From positions 420,411 to 484,410 of the forward strand of contig NZ_LQIN01000012.1 of assembly GCF_001500065.1 (NCBI RefSeq): 64,000 nt of DNA. The letters run 5' to 3'. Each line of letters begins with the position of its first letter. Position 1 is the first letter of the stretch. This document shows, one piece after another, positions 21,669 to 29,944 of this stretch. This DNA comes from Mycobacterium sp. IS-3022 (lineage in GTDB: Bacteria > Actinomycetota > Actinomycetes > Mycobacteriales > Mycobacteriaceae). The notes below the pieces were generated by a model. That model searched no databases. It was not told the DNA's origin and saw nothing but the letters and a program-made list of their open reading frames with translations. A program made the position numbers and the translations under genes.

Positions 21669-23186
21669 TTACGCGACCTCGTCGGAGACGTGCTCGTGTT
21701 CTGGCCGGTCGGGGCCCGTTATGGGCACGTCGGATGCCGCCGGCTCGGGATCGGGCGCCGGTTCGGGAAGCCACCAGGGCTCCGGCTGCTTCATCGCCCA
21801 GCCGTTGATCGCCTCCAACTCCGCTGCCAGCGAGATCAGCAGCGGCTCGCTGTTCGCCGGCCCCATCAGCTGCACGCCGATCGGCAGGCCGTCGCTGGTG
21901 AACCCGGCGGGCACATTGATCGACGGCCAGCCCAGCAGGTTCCACGGCCAGGTGACCGGGCACGCCTTGATCATCGTGCGGTCGGTCGACAGCCCGCCGA
22001 GGCGGTCGAACTCGTGCACCTTGGGCGGCGGTTGCGCGGTGGTCGGCGCCAACACCACGTCGGTGATGTTGAAGAGGTAGCCGATCCGGCGGTGCGCGCG
22101 GGCTTCGCGAGCGCGGGCCTTGCGCAGCACGTGCTCCGAGAGCAACCGGCCCATGCGCAAGTTGGCCTTGGTCCGCTTGTCGAGCCTGACGTCGTGGCCG
22201 AGCCGGTCGGCCCAGTCCAGCAGTCCCGACGTCGACCTGGACAGGAAGTTCCATGACATGCCGAGCGTGTACTCGGGGTCCGCCGCGACGACGGTGTGCC
22301 CGAGTTGCTGCAGTTGTTCGGCGACGACGTCCATCGCCGCGCGGATCTCCGGATGCAGCGTGGCCCGGAACACCGTGAACGGAAACTTCGTCGACATCGC
22401 GATGCGCAGCGGGCCGGGCGCCTGCGCGACGCACTCCGAAACGTTCACCGGCGGTGGCTGATGGCGATCGCCCGCGACGTTTCCGGACGCGGCGTCGAGC
22501 ACCAGTGCGGCGTCGGTGACCGTGCGGGCCAGCACGCCGTTGACCGTGATGCCGTTGAACGCCTCGGGCAGCGGCCATGTCGAGATGCGGCCGCGCTGCG
22601 GTTTGATGCCGACGAGATGCGTCCACGCCGCGGGGATGCGCACGCTGCCCGCGCCGTCGGAGCCGATCGCGGCGGTCACCAGTCCGGCCGCGACCGCCGC
22701 GGCGCTACCGCCCGAGGACCCACCGGGTGTGTGCTCGCGCGACCACGGGTTGCGCGTGTGTCCGAACGCCGGCCCGCTGGTGAACGGCCACTGACCCAGT
22801 TCGCAGGTGTTGGTCTTTCCGATGATGATCGCGCCCGCCGCCCGCAGCCGCCGCACCACCTCGGCGTCCTGGGTGGCGGGCCGGACGGTACCGTCGGCGC
22901 CGAATCGGGTCGGCACCCCGGCGACGTCGACGTCGTCCTTGACCGCGATCGGGATTCCCAAGAGCGGATGTTTCGAAAGGTCATGGCCCGCGGCACGTTT
23001 GCGGTCCGCGCGGACGGCGTCGGCCAGTGCCCGATCGGTGAACACCACGCGGAACGCGTTGAGCGTCGGCTGGCTGGCCGTGATGGCGTCGAGCGAGCGC
23101 TGGACCAGTTCCACCGACGTGACCGAGCCGCTCGCGAGCTGGAAGAGCTGTTGAGTCAGGGTGGGAAATCGCGCGTTGTTGACCAT
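21669..23186 (-). CDS. amiA2: Amidase AmiA2
   Basis: Amidase-signature family hydrolase, 505 residues (M. tuberculosis AmiA2 about 484). The Ser-cisSer-Lys catalytic machinery is visible: Lys in IPIAVKDDVDV near 80, the glycine/serine-rich motif PGGSSGGSAAAVAAG near 155 and the nucleophile region GSDGAGSVRIPAAW near 180. The frame stays open far upstream, but those residues overlap recO and look non-coding; the first Met giving the family N terminus is at 23186. Divergent from recO with 63 nt between starts. Substrate unknown. Confidence 0.92.
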   Translation of the reverse strand: MVNNARFPTLTQQLFQLASGSVTSVELVQRSLDAITASQPTLNAFRVVFTDRALADAVRADRKRAAGHDLSKHPLLGIPIAVKDDVDVAGVPTRFGADGTVRPATQDAEVVRRLRAAGAIIIGKTNTCELGQWPFTSGPAFGHTRNPWSREHTPGGSSGGSAAAVAAGLVTAAIGSDGAGSVRIPAAWTHLVGIKPQRGRISTWPLPEAFNGITVNGVLARTVTDAALVLDAASGNVAGDRHQPPPVNVSECVAQAPGPLRIAMSTKFPFTVFRATLHPEIRAAMDVVAEQLQQLGHTVVAADPEYTLGMSWNFLSRSTSGLLDWADRLGHDVRLDKRTKANLRMGRLLSEHVLRKARAREARAHRRIGYLFNITDVVLAPTTAQPPPKVHEFDRLGGLSTDRTMIKACPVTWPWNLLGWPSINVPAGFTSDGLPIGVQLMGPANSEPLLISLAAELEAINGWAMKQPEPWWLPEPAPDPEPAASDVPITGPDRPEHEHVSDEVA

Positions 23187-23249
23187 CACCTCAGAGGATA
23201 TCGGCGGTGCGAATCGGAATCTGACGGATGGTGGTGGGAGACTGAACCG

Positions 23250-24131
23250 ATGCGGCTGTATCGGGACCGGGCGGTGGTGGTGCGCCAGCACAAGCTCGGC
23301 GAGGCCGACCGGATCGTGACACTTCTGACCCGCGAGCACGGGTTGGTGCGGGCGGTGGCCAAGGGGGTGCGGCGTACCCGCAGCAAGTTCGGCGCCAGGC
23401 TGGAGCCGTTCGCGCACATCGACGTTCAGCTGCATCCCGGCCGGAATCTCGACATCGTCACCCAGGTGCAGGCCATCGACGCGTTCGCCTCCGACATCGT
23501 CAGTGATTACGGCCGCTACACCTGCGCATGCGCGGTGCTGGAGACCGCCGAACGCCTGGCCGGTGAGGAACGCGCCCCGATGCCCGCGCTGCACCGGCTG
23601 ACGGTGGCCGCGTTGCGGGCGGTGGCCGACGGTGGCCGACCCCGTGAGCTCGTGCTGGACGCCTACTTGTTGCGGGCCATGGGGATCGCGGGGTGGGCGC
23701 CGGCGCTGACCGAATGCGCGCGATGCGCTGCGCCGGGTCCGCACCGGGCCTTCCACGTGGCGGCTGGGGGCAGCGTGTGCGTGCACTGCCGGCCATCGGG
23801 GTCGGTGACGCCGCCGCAGGGAGTGCTGGACTTGATGGCCGCGCTGCACGACGGGGACTGGGAGCACGCCCAGACGTCGACGTCGTCGCACCGGAGCCAG
23901 GCCAGCGGGCTGGTCGCCGCGCATCTGCAGTGGCATCTGGAGCGCCAACTGCGGACGTTGCCGCTGGTCGAACGGGTGTACCGAGTGGACAGGACCCTGG
24001 TCGATCACCGCACCGCGGTGGTGGTCGACCAGCATGTGTCGCTGGTCGGGCAGGATGTGCCCCATGGCAAGCGAACGGGCTGGGCGGAGGAAGGCCCCGG
24101 CGATCTACCCACAGCTGCCCCCGGCGCCTGA
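23250..24131 (+). CDS. recO: DNA repair protein RecO
   Basis: RecF-pathway recombination mediator that anneals SSB-coated DNA and helps load RecA. 293 residues. The N-terminal OB fold begins [22 protein letters not shown]. Four cysteines (CARC near 156 and CVHC near 175) form the zinc-finger site. The start is ATG 23250; the open frame upstream is antisense to amiA2. The C terminus runs about 22 residues beyond where the M. tuberculosis protein ends and overlaps the start of uppS by 68 nt in another frame. Confidence 0.94.
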   Translation: MRLYRDRAVVVRQHKLGEADRIVTLLTREHGLVRAVAKGVRRTRSKFGARLEPFAHIDVQLHPGRNLDIVTQVQAIDAFASDIVSDYGRYTCACAVLETAERLAGEERAPMPALHRLTVAALRAVADGGRPRELVLDAYLLRAMGIAGWAPALTECARCAAPGPHRAFHVAAGGSVCVHCRPSGSVTPPQGVLDLMAALHDGDWEHAQTSTSSHRSQASGLVAAHLQWHLERQLRTLPLVERVYRVDRTLVDHRTAVVVDQHVSLVGQDVPHGKRTGWAEEGPGDLPTAAPGA

Positions 24132-24960
24132 CGACTACCCGACGTTCCCCGACAAGTCGACGTGGCCCGTCGTCTTCCCCGAGATCCCGGCAGGCACCAA
24201 CGGCCGGTTCGCCCGCCCGCCCCAGCACACCTCCAAGGAGGCCGCGCCCCGGATCCCGGCCGACCAGGTGCCCCGCCACGTCGCCGTCGTCATGGACGGC
24301 AACGGTCGCTGGGCCACCCAGCGTGGCCTGCACCGCACCGAGGGGCACAAGATGGGTGAGGCTGTGCTCATCGACATCACCTGCGGCGCAATCGAAATCG
24401 GTATCAAGCACCTGACGGTGTACGCGTTCTCCACCGAGAACTGGAACCGCAGCACCGAGGAGGTGCGCTTCCTGATGGGCTTCAACCGGGAAGTGGTGCG
24501 TCGGCGCAGGGAGAACCTCAACGACATGGGCGTGCGGATGCGTTGGGTCGGTTCGCGACCGCGGATGTGGCGCAGCGTGATCAAGGAGTTCGACATCGCC
24601 GAGCAGATGACCGTCGGCAACGACGTCATCACGATCAACTACTGCGTCAACTACGGCGGCCGCACCGAGATCGTCGAGGCGACCCGCGAGCTCGCGCAGC
24701 TGGCGGTCGACGGCAAGATCAAGCCGAATCGCATCAGCGAGGCCACCTTCGCCAAGCACCTGCACCGCTCCGACATCCCCGACGTCGACCTGTTCATCCG
24801 GACCTCGGGGGAGCAGCGCGCCAGCAACTTCCTGCTGTGGCAGGCGGCATACGCCGAGTTCGTGTTCCAGGACAAGCTGTGGCCGGACTACGACCGCCGC
24901 GATCTGTGGGCCGCCTGCGAGGAGTACGTCAACCGCAACCGACGCTTCGGCAGGGCGTGA
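24064..24960 (+). CDS. uppS: Decaprenyl diphosphate synthase (UppS family)
   Basis: Cis-prenyltransferase that makes the polyprenyl phosphate carrier used for peptidoglycan, arabinogalactan and lipoarabinomannan synthesis. 298 residues (Rv2361c 296). Signature motifs: [13 protein letters not shown] near 80, [15 protein letters not shown], and [13 protein letters not shown] with [10 protein letters not shown] at the C terminus. The N-terminal extension of about 75 residues ([14 protein letters not shown]) is typical of the mycobacterial enzyme. ATG 24064 lies inside recO; the stop overlaps the next ATG by one base (TGATG). Confidence 0.96.
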   Translation: MASERAGRRKAPAIYPQLPPAPDDYPTFPDKSTWPVVFPEIPAGTNGRFARPPQHTSKEAAPRIPADQVPRHVAVVMDGNGRWATQRGLHRTEGHKMGEAVLIDITCGAIEIGIKHLTVYAFSTENWNRSTEEVRFLMGFNREVVRRRRENLNDMGVRMRWVGSRPRMWRSVIKEFDIAEQMTVGNDVITINYCVNYGGRTEIVEATRELAQLAVDGKIKPNRISEATFAKHLHRSDIPDVDLFIRTSGEQRASNFLLWQAAYAEFVFQDKLWPDYDRRDLWAACEEYVNRNRRFGRA

Positions 24961-25385
24961 TGGCGCTACAAGATCGGCTCGGTGAGATCCTCGAGGGGGT
25001 GCTGCCCGTCACGCGCGAGGCCGACGGCGCGGTGACCGTCCACCACGACGAGACGTTCGCTTCGCTGCGCACGGTGCCGGTCGCCGAAGGACTCGAGCTG
25101 GTGTCGCTCACCCAGATCCTGGCCTGGGACCTGCCGTTGGACGCCAAGCTGCGGGCCAAGGTCGCCGAGCATGCCCACAACACGCTGCTGGGCACGGTGT
25201 CGCTGGCGGCCAAGAGCGCGCCCAAGGAGGTCGCCGCGGGGGCCAAGCGCAACTCCAAGAAGGCCGCGGATGTGCTGCTGCGCTACAACTTTCCGGCCGC
25301 CGGGTTGACCGACGACGCGCTGCGCACGCTGATCCTCATGGTGCTGGCCACCGGTTCCGAGGTGCGTCGCGCGCTAGTCGGCTGA
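24960..25385 (+). CDS. Conserved protein of unknown function (Rv2360c-like)
   Basis: 141-residue soluble protein immediately coupled to uppS (TGATG junction), as Rv2360c is in M. tuberculosis. No signal peptide, membrane segment or catalytic motif recognised. It has a basic stretch (KSAPKEVAAGAKRNSKKAADVL) in the second half and a leucine/valine-rich N-terminal half. The consistent linkage to uppS suggests a role near polyprenol or cell-wall metabolism, but that is only context. Confidence 0.8.
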   Translation: MALQDRLGEILEGVLPVTREADGAVTVHHDETFASLRTVPVAEGLELVSLTQILAWDLPLDAKLRAKVAEHAHNTLLGTVSLAAKSAPKEVAAGAKRNSKKAADVLLRYNFPAAGLTDDALRTLILMVLATGSEVRRALVG

Positions 25386-25396
25386 ACCGTTTACGC

Positions 25397-25456
25397 CGAA
25401 ACTGAACTTGTGTGCGTTGTCCCGCCGGCGGAACCTCGTGCAGAAGTTCAGTTTCG
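25397..25456. repeat. Intergenic inverted repeat between convergent Rv2360c-like gene and zur
   Basis: Perfect 13-bp arms: CGAAACTGAACTT (25397-25409) and AAGTTCAGTTTCG (25444-25456). Additional pairing continues inward. The right arm contains the zur stop codon region. Placed between convergent genes it probably works as a bidirectional terminator, although there is no T-tract. Confidence 0.8.
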
Positions 25457-25867
25457 AGCCCGCGGAGTCTCAGGGCTTCCGGCCGCGCAGGCGCCGCAGA
25501 CGCCGAAGATCTCGATCGTGTGGCTGACATCGGAGAAGCCGTGTTCGTGGGCGATGTCGGCGGCCCAGGTTTCGACGTCACCGCCCTGAATTTCCACAGT
25601 CGACCCGCATACGCGGCACACCAGGTGGTGATGGTGGTCCTCCGAACAGCGCCGGTACACCGACTCGCCGGTGTCGGTGCGCAAAGTGTCGACGACGCCC
25701 GCGGCCGCCATCTGCTGCAGGGTGCGGTAGACCGTCGTCAGCCCGATGCCTTCACCGCGGCGCCGCAACTCGTCGTGCAATTCCTGGGCGGAGCGGAACT
25801 CGTCGAGGTTGTCCAGCAGCGCCGCGATGGCCGCCCGCTGACGGGTGGCGCGCACTCCCATGCTCAC
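25448..25867 (-). CDS. zur: Zinc uptake regulator Zur (FurB)
   Basis: Fur-family Zn-responsive repressor of zinc uptake and zinc-free ribosomal protein genes. 139 residues. N-terminal winged helix ([28 protein letters not shown]). Metal-binding features: HHHHLVCRVCG near 88 with one CxxC pair, and FGVCGACAAG at the C terminus with the second, forming the structural zinc site. GTG at 25867 gives a GTGA overlap with the smtB stop; an ATG two codons later is an alternative start. Second gene of the smtB-zur operon, as in M. tuberculosis Rv2358-Rv2359. Confidence 0.95.
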   Translation of the reverse strand: MSMGVRATRQRAAIAALLDNLDEFRSAQELHDELRRRGEGIGLTTVYRTLQQMAAAGVVDTLRTDTGESVYRRCSEDHHHHLVCRVCGSTVEIQGGDVETWAADIAHEHGFSDVSHTIEIFGVCGACAAGSPETPRARN

Positions 25868-26229
25868 TGGCCGGCCTCGGCCGCGTGCGTCACCGCCGCG
25901 ACGACGATCTCGGCGAGGTGGTGATCGACGAGGCGGTACATCACTTCGCGTCCGGACCGCTCGCCGGCCACCACACCAGCGGCCTTGAGGATCCGCAGGT
26001 GCTGGCTGACCAGCGGTTGGGGTACGGCCAGCGCGTCGACGAGTTCATGCACGCAGCGCGCCGACTCCCGCAGCTGCAGCACGATCGCGATGCGCACCGG
26101 CGCGGCCAGTGCGCGCAGCAGGTCGCCGGAAGTGTCGAGCACATCGCGCGACGGCAGCTCGGGAAAGGGTGCGCCGCTGTGGTCATGGGCGGCCTCGTGT
26201 CCGTCAGCCCAAGTGGAAACGGTTTTCAT
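25864..26229 (-). CDS. smtB: ArsR-family zinc-sensing repressor SmtB
   Basis: ArsR/SmtB repressor that releases DNA on zinc binding and so turns on its own operon with zur. 121 residues. The helix-turn-helix reads ALAVPQPLVSQHLRILKAAGVV. The conserved ELVDAL core and C-terminal DHHLAEIVVAAVTHA supply the alpha-5 metal ligands (Asp/His). A His-rich N terminus (DGHEAAHDH) may add ligands. ATG 26229 lies just downstream of a consensus promoter overlapped by a palindrome. Divergent from glyS. Confidence 0.94.
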   Translation of the reverse strand: MKTVSTWADGHEAAHDHSGAPFPELPSRDVLDTSGDLLRALAAPVRIAIVLQLRESARCVHELVDALAVPQPLVSQHLRILKAAGVVAGERSGREVMYRLVDHHLAEIVVAAVTHAAEAGQ

Positions 26230-26239
26230 TATGACCGCC

Positions 26240-26267
26240 ACAATACATGCGCTTCGACGCATGTCAA
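26240..26267 (-). promoter_or_regulatory. smtB-zur promoter with ArsR-type operator
   Basis: On the minus strand a perfect -35 TTGACA (26262-26267), a 16-nt spacer and -10 TATTGT (26240-26245) lie just upstream of smtB. The spacer is filled by the inverted repeat ACATGCG-N6-CGCATGT (26245-26264), the size and symmetry expected of an SmtB/ArsR operator. Predicted transcription start lies within about 4 nt of the ATG, so the mRNA is nearly leaderless. Confidence 0.75.
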
Positions 26268-26370
26268 CGCCGCAACCCGAGCCGCCCCGAGCGCGAGCGG
26301 CCGTGTCTGTCCCGAAGTCTGCGGCGTGTCGTGTGCAAATGCGGTCGCTCGCGGGGGATGCGGCGGTCGC

Positions 26371-26376
26371 TACGCT
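26371..26376 (+). promoter_or_regulatory. Candidate -10 box for leaderless glyS
   Basis: TACGCT ends 8 nt before the glyS GTG (26385), so transcription would start at or next to the start codon. There is no Shine-Dalgarno sequence, consistent with a leaderless mRNA. Confidence 0.45.
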
Positions 26377-26384
26377 GTGCAGTC

Positions 26385-27779
26385 GTGGCTTCATCTTCTT
26401 CGATCATCGACACCGTCGCGAACCTGGCCAAGCGGCGCGGCCTGGTCTACCAATCGGGGGAGATCTATGGCGGCACCAGATCGGCATGGGATTACGGTCC
26501 GCTCGGGGTGGAGCTGAAGGAGAACATCAAACGCCAGTGGTGGCGCTCGGTGGTCACCAGCCGCGACGACGTCGTCGGCCTCGACTCGGCGATCATCCTG
26601 CCGCGCGAGGTGTGGGTGGCCTCCGGGCACGTCGACGTGTTCAACGATCCGCTGGTCGAGTGCCTCAACTGCCACAAGCGCCACCGGCAGGACCACATGC
26701 AGGAGGCGTACGCCGAGAAGAAGGGGATCGATGATCCCGACTCCGTGCCGATGAGCGACATCACCTGCCCGGACTGCGGGACCAGGGGCCAGTGGACCGA
26801 GCCGCGCGACTTCAACATGATGCTCAAGACCTACCTCGGGCCGATCGAGACCGAGGAGGGGTTGCACTATCTGCGGCCGGAGACCGCGCAGGGCATCTTC
26901 GTCAACTTCGCCAATGTCGTTACCACGCAACGCAAGAAGCCACCGTTCGGCATCGCCCAGACGGGTAAGAGCTTCCGCAACGAGATCACCCCGGGCAACT
27001 TCATCTTCCGGACTCGCGAGTTCGAGCAGATGGAGATGGAGTTCTTCGTCGAGCCGTCGACCGCCCGCGAGTGGCATCAGTACTGGATCGACGAGCGGCT
27101 GCAGTGGTACGTCGAACTCGGCATCGACCGCGACAACCTCCGGCTCTACGAGCACCCCAAGGAGAAGCTGTCGCACTACTCCGACCGCACCGTCGACATC
27201 GAGTACAAGTTCGGCTTCGTCGGCAATCCGTGGGGCGAGCTGGAGGGCGTCGCCAACCGCACCGACTTCGACTTGTCCACGCACACAAAGCATTCCGGTG
27301 TCGACCTGTCGTACTACGACCAGGCCAACGACACCCGCTATGTGCCGTACGTGATCGAGCCGGCAGCCGGGTTGACGCGGTCGTTCATGGCGTTTCTCGT
27401 CGACGCCTACGCCGAGGACGAGGCGCCCAACGCGAAAGGCGGCGTCGACAAGCGCACCGTGCTACGGCTGGATCCGCGGCTCGCACCGGTCAAGGCCGCG
27501 GTGCTGCCGCTGTCGCGTAACGAGGCGCTGTCGCCGAAGGCGCGCGACCTCGCTGCCGAACTGCGCAAGAACTGGAACGTCGAGTTCGACGATGCCGGGG
27601 CGATCGGCCGCCGCTACCGCCGCCAGGACGAGATCGGCACCCCGTTCTGCGTGACGGTCGATTTCGACTCGCTCGAGGACCAGGCCGTGACGATCCGCGA
27701 GCGCGACGCGATGACGCAGGACCGCGTCGCCCTCGACAACGTCAGCGACTACCTCGCCGTTCGCCTCAAGGGCTGCTGA
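26385..27779 (+). CDS. glyS: Glycyl-tRNA synthetase (alpha2 type)
   Basis: Class II aminoacyl-tRNA synthetase charging tRNA-Gly. 464 residues, as in M. tuberculosis. Motif 1 region [19 protein letters not shown], motif 2 [25 protein letters not shown] and motif 3 around [14 protein letters not shown] are all present. GTG 26385 gives the family N terminus. The insertion after motif 1 contains two CxxC pairs (C93/C96 and C128/C131), a zinc-ribbon pattern absent from the M. tuberculosis sequence as I recall it. Divergent from smtB-zur. Confidence 0.95.
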   Translation: MASSSSIIDTVANLAKRRGLVYQSGEIYGGTRSAWDYGPLGVELKENIKRQWWRSVVTSRDDVVGLDSAIILPREVWVASGHVDVFNDPLVECLNCHKRHRQDHMQEAYAEKKGIDDPDSVPMSDITCPDCGTRGQWTEPRDFNMMLKTYLGPIETEEGLHYLRPETAQGIFVNFANVVTTQRKKPPFGIAQTGKSFRNEITPGNFIFRTREFEQMEMEFFVEPSTAREWHQYWIDERLQWYVELGIDRDNLRLYEHPKEKLSHYSDRTVDIEYKFGFVGNPWGELEGVANRTDFDLSTHTKHSGVDLSYYDQANDTRYVPYVIEPAAGLTRSFMAFLVDAYAEDEAPNAKGGVDKRTVLRLDPRLAPVKAAVLPLSRNEALSPKARDLAAELRKNWNVEFDDAGAIGRRYRRQDEIGTPFCVTVDFDSLEDQAVTIRERDAMTQDRVALDNVSDYLAVRLKGC

Positions 27780-27797
27780 ATCTCCCGCGACATATCC

Positions 27798-27861
27798 CGC
27801 GAGCAGGCGCAAATTGCCCTTGAATTGCGGGGCTTTTCGCGGCATTTTGCGTCTGCTCGCG
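27798..27861. repeat. Intergenic inverted repeat between convergent glyS and TPM-domain gene
   Basis: Arms 27798-27818 and 27841-27861 pair at 20 of 21 positions (one G-T pair included) around a 22-nt loop; the right arm includes TTTTGCGTCTGCTCGCG. This is a very stable stem between two convergent genes, probably a bidirectional terminator or a repeated intergenic element. Confidence 0.8.
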
Positions 27862-27878
27862 CGGCTCGCGCATCGCGG

Positions 27879-29885
27879 TTAGAACCGGCCGCCGCCGCCG
27901 AACATGCCGCCGCCGCCGCCGGAGCCGCCGAACGACCCGGGACTGAACCCGCCGCCCACGCCGCCGCCGCCGAAGCCGCCGCGCATTCCTCCGCTGAGGA
28001 TGTTGCCGATCAAGATCCCGCCGATGATCGCGCCCATGTTTCCCCCACCGCCCCCGCCGCCGAATGGACCACCCATATACGAGTGTCGTGCGTTCTGCAT
28101 ATCGGCGTTGGCGAGGGTTTGCGCCTGTGCCGCCAGCATCGCCGCACCGTTGGCGTGCGCGATGGCCCCGGCCGGATCCGTCGACCGCTTCTCCTCGGCC
28201 GCGCCGATCTGCCGGACGGCCTCGGCCAGCCGGGTGCGGGCCTCCGGACCGACGATGCCGCGGCGGGTGTCGATGAAATCCGACACCGAGCGAACCCGCG
28301 ACCGCGCAGTGAACAGCGCCTCGTCCAGCGCCCGGTTGAGTCGCTCGGCCGCTTCCCGTTCCTGTTCGACGGCGGCCAGCAGCCGGTCCAGATCCGCGTC
28401 GGCCTTCGTCAGCTCGGTGAAGGAGCCCAGCGGATCAGCCGAATTCGAGCGCTGCGCGGCCGCCACCGCGACCGCCGCCGCGTCGCGGGCCTCGGCCAGT
28501 TGAGCGGCTTGCGGCACGTTGCGCTGCTGCAGCAGGGCGCCGGCCTGCTTGATGCCTTTTTGAATGTCTTCGATCGCGGCCGGCAGCGAGGCGGCCGCCC
28601 GGCGGATGTCACTGGCAGCGCTGTCCACCGCGTCCAGCAACCCGCGCGCCTGAGCCAAGGCGGCCTCGGCCGCACGGACGCATTCGACGAGTTCAGTCTG
28701 GCGCCCCGCCACCGGCCGCTCGGCAAGATCGCGGCCGCGGGCGATGTTCTGGTCGGCGAAGGTCAGCAATTCCTTGGCCGCGTCCACGTTGCCGGCCACC
28801 GAACTCAGCGCCGTCGCGTCGAACTCGCCGTGCAGTTGCTCGAGCTTCTCCTGCGACGGGCCCAGCCGGGCGGTGATGTCGACCACCTGCTGGGTCAACG
28901 CGTCCAGGCGCGACGGCGCGTTGATCACCAGATTCCGCAAATCTGCGAACGCGTCCCGCTGCGCGTCGAGCTCACGATCGGCCTTGGCGGCGGCGACCAC
29001 CACGCGAGTCAACAGGTCACGACGCTGCGCCGCGGTCTCCGGAATGGCGTCATCGAGGATCTGCCGGACGTTGAACGCCTGGCCGAGGGTCGTCTTGGCG
29101 TTGTTGACCGCACGCGTGAACGGCTCCGTGCGCTCGGCGCCGAATTCCTCTACGGCGAGCTGTAATTCGTGGTCACTGGTGCGCACGGCGTTGTCCACTT
29201 CGACCACCATCGCGCGCGACAGGTCATCGAGGGCGTCCAGCGACACCGCCGCCAGCGCATGGGGATCGGTCGGATCCACTCGGCGTGCCGCCGCGAACTC
29301 GGCCTCCCGACGCTTGCGCCGCCGACGTCGTCGCCAGAACATCAACAGCACCACCGCAAGCGCGATCACTCCCAGCGCCACCAGCAACCCGAACCAGCTG
29401 ATCTTCGAACCCGAACCGGTGGACTGAGTCAGACCCTCGGCCGCCGCCACGGCCGCACCGGCCCAATCGCCCTGACGCAGTGCGGGTTCGATGTCGTTGC
29501 GCCGCACGCTTTCCACTCGGCTGGAGCTCAGTTCGGTGGCGCTGTTCGGCACCAGGAAGGCATACGCACGATCGACTGTCGCGACGGCGAGCAGTGCGTC
29601 GAAATCACCCAGGTCGCTGACCCGCATCGTGTTACGCGCCCACGTCTGCGCCGACTGGCCGGAGAACGACTCGACGTAGACGACCCACAACCGGGTCTTG
29701 CGGCTCGCGTATAACTCGTCGATCGCCGAGGTCAGCTGTGCACGGCTGGCCGGGTTCAGCACACCCGCGTTGTCGGTGACGTAACCCGGAAGCCGGAACG
29801 GAGTCTCAGCCGAGGCCGCCGGCGCGACAAGCGCACCGGCGGCGATCGTGGCGAGCACGAGGGTCAGCAAGCGGACGAGGCGCAT
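27879..29885 (-). CDS. TPM-domain membrane protein (Rv2345-like)
   Basis: 668-residue exported and membrane-anchored protein. Signal peptide at the N terminus (RLLTLVLATIAAGALVAPAASA). Extracytoplasmic TPM domain (about 35-150: FRLPGYVTDNAGVLNPASRAQL, RLWVVYVESF, VDRAYAFLVP). A transmembrane segment near 180-205 (ISWFGLLVALGVIALAVVLLMF) is followed by an Arg/Lys stop-transfer cluster. Then comes a long alpha-helical, coiled-coil-like cytoplasmic region. The C terminus is a roughly 70-residue glycine-rich tail ending GGGGRF, like eukaryotic and bacterial TPM proteins. TPM domains bind metal and occur in membrane-protein quality control; the role here is unknown. Same neighbourhood as Rv2345/dgt. 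Confidence 0.86.
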   Translation of the reverse strand: MRLVRLLTLVLATIAAGALVAPAASAETPFRLPGYVTDNAGVLNPASRAQLTSAIDELYASRKTRLWVVYVESFSGQSAQTWARNTMRVSDLGDFDALLAVATVDRAYAFLVPNSATELSSSRVESVRRNDIEPALRQGDWAGAAVAAAEGLTQSTGSGSKISWFGLLVALGVIALAVVLLMFWRRRRRRKRREAEFAAARRVDPTDPHALAAVSLDALDDLSRAMVVEVDNAVRTSDHELQLAVEEFGAERTEPFTRAVNNAKTTLGQAFNVRQILDDAIPETAAQRRDLLTRVVVAAAKADRELDAQRDAFADLRNLVINAPSRLDALTQQVVDITARLGPSQEKLEQLHGEFDATALSSVAGNVDAAKELLTFADQNIARGRDLAERPVAGRQTELVECVRAAEAALAQARGLLDAVDSAASDIRRAAASLPAAIEDIQKGIKQAGALLQQRNVPQAAQLAEARDAAAVAVAAAQRSNSADPLGSFTELTKADADLDRLLAAVEQEREAAERLNRALDEALFTARSRVRSVSDFIDTRRGIVGPEARTRLAEAVRQIGAAEEKRSTDPAGAIAHANGAAMLAAQAQTLANADMQNARHSYMGGPFGGGGGGGNMGAIIGGILIGNILSGGMRGGFGGGGVGGGFSPGSFGGSGGGGGMFGGGGRF

Positions 29886-29932
29886 GCCCGTCAATCTAAT
29901 GCGCGGCACGGTCCGGCCGGTTGGTGCTGGCA

Positions 29933-29938
29933 GACTAT
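29933..29938 (+). promoter_or_regulatory. Candidate -10 box for leaderless dgt
   Basis: GACTAT ends 6 nt before the GTG at 29945, the spacing expected when transcription begins on the start codon. Confidence 0.4.
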
Positions 29939-29944
29939 TCGTCG

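Noticed and set aside
22296..23249. Extension of recO upstream to 22296
   Set aside because: Antisense to amiA2 and rich in Arg/Gly/His; the RecO OB fold begins at 23250.
23187..24065. N-terminal extension of the amidase to 24065
   Set aside because: The extra residues are antisense to recO and resemble no protein; the family N terminus begins at 23186.
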